Assembly (NCBI RefSeq): GCF_000272405.2
Contig: NZ_AJZM02000265.1
Coordinates: 1-18,464 of the forward strand
DNA from: Vibrio tasmaniensis 1F-187
GTDB taxonomy: Bacteria; Pseudomonadota; Gammaproteobacteria; Enterobacterales; Vibrionaceae
Direction of reading: 5' to 3'
DNA: 18,464 bases
Made by a program: the position numbers and the translations under genes. This document shows positions 14,887-18,464 of the stretch, piece after piece. Each line of letters opens with the position of its first letter. The first letter of the stretch is position 1. The notes beneath the pieces were generated by a model. That model saw nothing but the letters and a program-made list of their open reading frames with translations, was not told where the DNA came from and did no database searches.

Positions 14887-17235
14887 ATGACGACAACAAC
14901 GCATATTCTTGGCTACCCACGTATCGGTGAAAAACGCGAACTCAAATTCACTCTCGAGAAGTACTGGCGCGGTGAGATCGATCAATCTGAGCTTAAGCAG
15001 ATCGGCAGTGAATTAAGAAATCGTAACTGGAATGTACAAGCTGACGCGAATCTAAGCTTTGCAACTGCGGGTGACTTCGCATGGTATGACCATGTACTAA
15101 CTACGACTCTACTTCTAGGCCACGTTCCCAAGCGCCATGCTGGTGGATCAGAAGATGAAAAAGCCTTCCCAGATTTAGATACCTTGTTCCGCGTTGGTCG
15201 TGGTCAGTCTCAAGTTCAATCTACTTGCTGCGGTGGTTCGCATACGTCGAATGATGTCACTAAAGACAGTTCAGCTGCTTCTGACATGACCAAGTGGTTC
15301 AACACTAACTATCACTACATTGTTCCTGAGTTCAGCAAAGATGACTCTTTTGAAGTAAGTTGGCCTCAACTGTTTGATGAAGTGAATGAAGCGATTAAAG
15401 CAGGACACAAAGTTAAGCCTGTACTCCTTGGGCCACTCTCTTACTTATACCTAGGCAAAGAAGTGGAAGATGGGTTTGACCGCTTATCTCTACTTCCTCG
15501 CCTTCTTACCGCGTATCAAGCCATTTTGGCAAAGCTCTCAAAGCTTGGCGTAGAGTGGGTCCAAATTGATGAGCCAATCCTGGCTTTGGAGCTTGATAAT
15601 CAGTGGGTAGATTCATTCAAGCTGGCTTACCAAGTGATTCAAGGCGATGTAAAACTACTACTTACCACTTACTTTGATTCGGTCACAGATACATTAGATA
15701 AAATCGTAGATCTGCCTATAAACGGCTTACATATCGACTTAGTAGCAGCACCGCAGCAACTCGATGAAGTGGTTAATAAGTTACCGGAAGATTGGGTACT
15801 TTCTGCGGGTGCAATCAATGGACGCAATGTGTGGCGAGCTGACTTAGCCGCGCAGCTTGAGTTACTGCAACCTGTGAAAGACAAACTAGGAGATAAGCTT
15901 TGGATCGCAAGTTCATGTTCATTGCTGCATAGTCCTGTTGATTTGGAGTTAGAAGAAACGCTTAGCGAAGAAGTGAAGAGTTGGTTTGCCTTCGCAAAAC
16001 AGAAAGTCACCGAGGTGAGCTTGTTGGGTGCGGCGTTAGACGGCGATCAAAATGCCATTTTGGCGTGTGAGACTTACAGCCAACCAATTGTTGCCCGTAA
16101 GAACGCGACTCATGTGAACAAGCCACAAGTTCAGGCTCGTATCAATACCATTACCAAAGCACTGGCAGAACGCAGTGCTCCATACGCAGAGCGCGCAGCG
16201 CATCAGTCTGAAGTTCTCGGGTTACCGCTGTTACCAACCACAACCATTGGTTCGTTCCCACAGACAGGAGAGATTCGTCTTCAGCGTAGTGCTTACCGAA
16301 CTGGCAAACTGAATGAAGCGGAATACACAACCGCATTGAAAGGTCATATTGCTGATGCGGTTAAGCGCCAAGAAGCCTTAGATTTGGATGTGCTTGTGCA
16401 TGGTGAGGCGGAACGCAATGACATGGTGGAGTACTTTGCAGAAAACCTAGCAGGCTTCCAAACCACTAAGTTTGGTTGGGTACAAAGTTATGGCTCTCGT
16501 TGCGTGAAACCGGCGATTGTGGTTGCGGATATTGAGCGTGAAAAACCAATGACGGTCGAGTGGTCGACTTATGCTCAATCTCTAACTTCAAAGCAGATGA
16601 AAGGCATGCTCACAGGGCCAGTGACTATCTTATGTTGGACATTCCCACGTGAAGATATCTCGCGTAAAGAGATCACTAATCAATTGGCATTTGCGCTGCG
16701 TGATGAGGTGTCTGATCTGCAAGACGCAGGAATCAACATTATTCAAATCGATGAGCCTGCTATTCGCGAAGGTTTGCCTTTGAAAAAGCGCGACCATGCA
16801 GAGTACTTAGAATGGGCAGTGGATGCCTTTAAGATCTCAGCGGCGAGTGCTAAACCAGAAACTCAGATTCATACCCACATGTGTTACAGCGAGTTCAACG
16901 AGATCATTGATTCAGTGGCCGCGCTAGATGCCGATGTGATTACCATTGAGACTTCTCGTTCGAACATGGAACTACTGAAAGCGTTTGAAGAGTTTAACTA
17001 TCCGAATGCGATTGGACCTGGCGTTTATGATATTCACTCGCCAAACATCCCTTCAGAAGAGTGGATTGTTGATTTACTTAAGAAAGCGGCAGAAAAAATA
17101 CCTGCAGAACGTTTATGGGCAAACCCTGATTGTGGGCTGAAGACACGTAATTGGGCAGAGACAGAAGCGGCACTCACTAACTTAGTTTCGGCGACGAAGA
17201 CACTGCGTAAAGAGTGGGAATCAGCTGAGGCATAA
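14887..17235 (+). CDS. metE: MetE, cobalamin-independent methionine synthase
   Basis: MetE transfers the methyl group of 5-methyltetrahydropteroyl-triglutamate to homocysteine to make methionine in the cytoplasm. At 782 residues it has both barrel domains: the N-terminal half begins [23 protein letters not shown], and the catalytic half begins near [15 protein letters not shown] (450-464). The zinc ligands are all present: His664 and Cys666 in THMCYSEF, Glu688 in IETSRSNM and Cys749 in NPDCGLKTR, a constant 23 residues later than in the E. coli protein. The extra length lies mostly between about residues 84 and 131, around [20 protein letters not shown], with a Cys-Cys pair and His that E. 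coli lacks. AAGGA lies eight bases before the ATG. Confidence 0.98.
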   Translation: MTTTTHILGYPRIGEKRELKFTLEKYWRGEIDQSELKQIGSELRNRNWNVQADANLSFATAGDFAWYDHVLTTTLLLGHVPKRHAGGSEDEKAFPDLDTLFRVGRGQSQVQSTCCGGSHTSNDVTKDSSAASDMTKWFNTNYHYIVPEFSKDDSFEVSWPQLFDEVNEAIKAGHKVKPVLLGPLSYLYLGKEVEDGFDRLSLLPRLLTAYQAILAKLSKLGVEWVQIDEPILALELDNQWVDSFKLAYQVIQGDVKLLLTTYFDSVTDTLDKIVDLPINGLHIDLVAAPQQLDEVVNKLPEDWVLSAGAINGRNVWRADLAAQLELLQPVKDKLGDKLWIASSCSLLHSPVDLELEETLSEEVKSWFAFAKQKVTEVSLLGAALDGDQNAILACETYSQPIVARKNATHVNKPQVQARINTITKALAERSAPYAERAAHQSEVLGLPLLPTTTIGSFPQTGEIRLQRSAYRTGKLNEAEYTTALKGHIADAVKRQEALDLDVLVHGEAERNDMVEYFAENLAGFQTTKFGWVQSYGSRCVKPAIVVADIEREKPMTVEWSTYAQSLTSKQMKGMLTGPVTILCWTFPREDISRKEITNQLAFALRDEVSDLQDAGINIIQIDEPAIREGLPLKKRDHAEYLEWAVDAFKISAASAKPETQIHTHMCYSEFNEIIDSVAALDADVITIETSRSNMELLKAFEEFNYPNAIGPGVYDIHSPNIPSEEWIVDLLKKAAEKIPAERLWANPDCGLKTRNWAETEAALTNLVSATKTLRKEWESAEA

Positions 17236-17283
17236 TTCAGTCTAAGATTTGATTGACCCTCTACTCCACGATGACCCACAAAA

Positions 17284-17314
17284 AAGGCCTCGCATTTGCG
17301 AGGCCTTCTGGTTT
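17284..17314. terminator. Bidirectional terminator between metE and the pilotin gene
   Basis: A 10-bp stem AAGGCCTCGC / GCGAGGCCTT has the loop ATTT. The plus side is followed by CTGGTTTT and the minus side by a run of T (plus-strand A at 17279-17285). The minus-strand T-run is the better one, so it ends the yciI-pilotin transcript well and metE adequately. Confidence 0.88.
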
Positions 17315-17323
17315 TATACTTGT

Positions 17324-17358
17324 TCGAATCTCGAATCTCGAATCTCGAATCTCGAATC
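17324..17358. repeat. Five perfect TCGAATC heptamers
   Basis: Units begin at 17324, 17331, 17338, 17345 and 17352 with no mismatch, 35 bp in all. The last base (17358) is also the final base of the TAG stop codon of the minus-strand pilotin gene. The array lies between that stop and the terminator hairpin. Confidence 0.97.
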
Positions 17359-17756
17359 TAGCGGCTGCTCTGACACGTCTCTTTGCTGATCAGCTTTTCA
17401 ACCATCAGTTGTCCGCGTGTATTGCGAATTTTGATGTTGTAAGCTAAGCCCATGTCGAGGTTAGCTCTTACTTCAGAGTTGGTGCAGTAGCTATTCACAC
17501 TCATGTCTACAACTTGGTTTAAAGGCTTAGCGCCTTTCGCATCTTGGTTGTAGATCATCATGATTTCGACGACAGTATTTTTTGCTAGCACACGCATGAT
17601 AGAGAGTGGACCATACTCAATAGGTAGGCCGGCAGATAAAACACCCGCACGATGGTGAGCCATCATCTCTAACTGTCTTTGTTTGTCTTGTTCACTTGAT
17701 GAGCTACAGCCTGCGAGTAGGGCAATAGCCAGTGACCCAATAATCCATTTTTTCAC
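17358..17756 (-). CDS. aspS: Type II secretion pilotin lipoprotein, AspS/GspS-beta family
   Basis: This is a 132-residue lipoprotein of the AspS family (related to YghG of E. coli), which carries the secretin GspD to the outer membrane in Vibrio type II secretion. This aspS must not be confused with aspartyl-tRNA synthetase. The signal is MKKWIIGSLAIALLAGC with lipobox LAGC, Cys17 being lipidated. Ser at +2 favours outer-membrane sorting. The family-like body includes AGVLSAGLPIEYGPLSIMRV, VVEIMMIYNQDAKGAKP and VNSYCTNSEVRANLDMGLAYNIKIRNTRGQLMVEKLI. Cys91 and Cys128 may form a disulphide. The GTG start at 17756 lies one base after the yciI stop, with AGAAAG nine bases upstream; a TTG further up would overlap yciI and is unlikely. 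In V. cholerae the pilotin gene also lies next to metE, which I recall as supporting context. Confidence 0.85.
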   Translation of the reverse strand: MKKWIIGSLAIALLAGCSSSSEQDKQRQLEMMAHHRAGVLSAGLPIEYGPLSIMRVLAKNTVVEIMMIYNQDAKGAKPLNQVVDMSVNSYCTNSEVRANLDMGLAYNIKIRNTRGQLMVEKLISKETCQSSR

Positions 17757-17757
17757 G

Positions 17758-18054
17758 TTAAAATACTTTCTTGAATGGTTTAACAATCACATTCTGGTAG
17801 ACACCAGCAGCGATGTACGGGTCTGCATCAGCCCATGCTTGTGCGTCTTCCAAAGAGTTGAATTCAGCAATCACAGTAGAACCAGTGAAGCCTGCTTCGC
17901 CAGGGTTATCGGAGTCAATTGCTGGCATTGGACCTGCTGTTAACAGTCGGCCTTCATTGTGAAGTGTTTGTAGGCGTTCTAGATGTTGTGGGCGAACACT
18001 TAGGCGTTTTTCTAATGAGTTTTCGACGTCTTGAGAAAAAATCACGTACCACAT
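17758..18054 (-). CDS. yciI: YciI family protein
   Basis: This is a 98-residue protein almost identical in pattern to E. coli Yci[29 protein letters not shown], then [32 protein letters not shown] and a closing [11 protein letters not shown]...VKPFKKVF. It has the ferredoxin-like alpha/beta barrel of the YCII family, with putative catalytic residues His24 and an Asp in ADADPY (Asp76 or Asp78). The physiological role is unknown; some relatives have dehalogenase-like or hydrolytic activity. The ATG has AAGGA nine bases upstream. It lies between yciA and the pilotin gene on the same strand, in a likely operon with the pilotin (1-bp spacing), and 209 bp from yciA. Confidence 0.96.
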   Translation of the reverse strand: MWYVIFSQDVENSLEKRLSVRPQHLERLQTLHNEGRLLTAGPMPAIDSDNPGEAGFTGSTVIAEFNSLEDAQAWADADPYIAAGVYQNVIVKPFKKVF

Positions 18055-18094
18055 GTTGAGATATCCTTATGTTACTTCACTGAATTAGAGCGAT

Positions 18095-18118
18095 TAAATT
18101 AGTTATCTGGCTAATTTA
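18095..18118. repeat. AT-rich inverted repeat upstream of yciI
   Basis: TAAATTAG and CTAATTTA form perfect 8-bp arms around TTATCTGG. It lies 40 bp upstream of the yciI start on the minus strand, where an operator would sit, but AT-rich dyads of this size are common by chance. Confidence 0.35.
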
Positions 18119-18159
18119 CGCGAACTAATCGGTATTGGAAGAGTTAATGATAAGAAATT

Positions 18160-18189
18160 GTGAATTGGTGCGAGGTGAATTGGTACGAG
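18160..18189. repeat. 15-bp tandem direct repeat
   Basis: GTGAATTGGTGCGAG (18160-18174) is followed directly by GTGAATTGGTACGAG (18175-18189), differing at one base. A degenerate third copy sharing GAATTG begins at about 18191. The array lies in the yciA-yciI gap next to the following hairpin. Confidence 0.9.
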
Positions 18190-18197
18190 AGAATTGT

Positions 18198-18237
18198 ATG
18201 GTCTCTAGTAATTTCATTTATAAAAACTAAAGACCAT
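18198..18237. repeat. Long inverted repeat after yciA
   Basis: Arms ATGGTCTCTAGT and ACTAAAGACCAT pair over 12 bases with one mismatch, around a 16-base AT-rich loop. It begins 26 bp after the yciA stop on the minus strand. There is no T-run after it, so it is not a standard terminator; it could stabilise or end the yciA transcript in another way. Confidence 0.75.
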
Positions 18238-18263
18238 CGACATCATGAGCTCAACGAAAATTG

Positions 18264-18464
18264 CTATTTTTTGATTGGGCGAGGTTTACCGCTTTCGTCT
18301 ACAGCAACGTAGTTGAATGTCGCGCCACATACCTTGTAACGATCGCCAATACCGTGATCAAGTACCGGCTTAACCCATACCTCTAGGTCGATATTCATAG
18401 AGCTGCGGCCAATCTTGGTGCAGTCGCCATAAACACAGACTACATCGCCAACCGACACTGGCTG
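18264..18464 (-). CDS. yciA: YciA acyl-CoA thioesterase, C-terminal part (cut by right edge)
   Basis: This is the C-terminal 66 residues of a hotdog-fold acyl-CoA thioesterase. It is read from the window edge in frame: PVSVGDVVCVYGDCTKIGRSS, then IDLEVWVKP, GIGDRYKVCGATFNYVAVDESGKPRPI. This matches E. coli YciA (about 132 residues), which hydrolyses a broad range of acyl-CoAs in the cytoplasm. The start codon and the N-terminal half, including the catalytic Asp, lie outside the window; the internal GTG at 18458 is a valine codon, not a start. It is transcribed towards yciI, but a 209-bp structured gap separates them. Confidence 0.93.
   Translation of the reverse strand, partial: QPVSVGDVVCVYGDCTKIGRSSMNIDLEVWVKPVLDHGIGDRYKVCGATFNYVAVDESGKPRPIKK

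Noticed and set aside
17324..17358. CRISPR array from the regular repeats
   Set aside because: Seven-base units with no spacers; a simple tandem repeat, not CRISPR.

Overview
The window looks like chromosome I of a marine Vibrio, probably near the Splendidus clade. Protein sequences, GC content and gene order all fit: MetR/MetE, then a type II secretion pilotin of the AspS type, then YciI and YciA. This is judged from recalled family sequences, not from a search. I see no tRNA, rRNA, insertion sequence, prophage or CRISPR array. Sixteen protein genes are supported, one of them cut by the right edge.

Layout. (1) 1-4.6 kb: a LysR regulator, a D-amino-acid dehydrogenase (dadA) and, convergent to them, an exported dienelactone-hydrolase-like protein and a PLP enzyme of the D-cysteine desulfhydrase / ACC deaminase family. 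Two of the four genes point to D-amino-acid use. (2) 4.7-9.8 kb: a sensor kinase / OmpR-type regulator pair, divergent from a three-gene operon. That operon encodes a GtrB/DPM1-like polyprenyl-phosphate glycosyltransferase, an ArnT/PMT-like membrane glycosyltransferase and a GtrA-like flippase. Together they have the three parts of a Gtr-type system that adds a sugar to an envelope acceptor on the periplasmic side. The 125-bp divergent gap holds a 31-bp imperfect palindrome. One half of it matches, at 15 of 16 positions, the ColR-box consensus as I remember it from Pseudomonas. This region is the best candidate in the window for an undescribed regulated system. (3) 9.9-13.6 kb: ygiQ (radical SAM, with a long disordered tail), an unrecognised polytopic membrane protein and a small DUF4250 protein. 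(4) 13.7-17.3 kb: divergent metR and metE. Their shared 278-bp gap holds two MetJ-like operators and a candidate MetR site, the classic control of cobalamin-independent methionine synthase. (5) 17.3-18.46 kb, minus strand: partial yciA, yciI and the pilotin lipoprotein gene, whose GTG start lies one base after the yciI stop.

Gene ends are well punctuated. Strong hairpin terminators follow dadA, gtrA/ygiQ (bidirectional), the DUF4250 gene/metR (bidirectional) and metE/pilotin (bidirectional). Two simple-repeat structures stand out: five perfect TCGAATC heptamers touching the pilotin stop codon, and a 15-bp tandem repeat followed by a 12-bp-arm hairpin between yciA and yciI.
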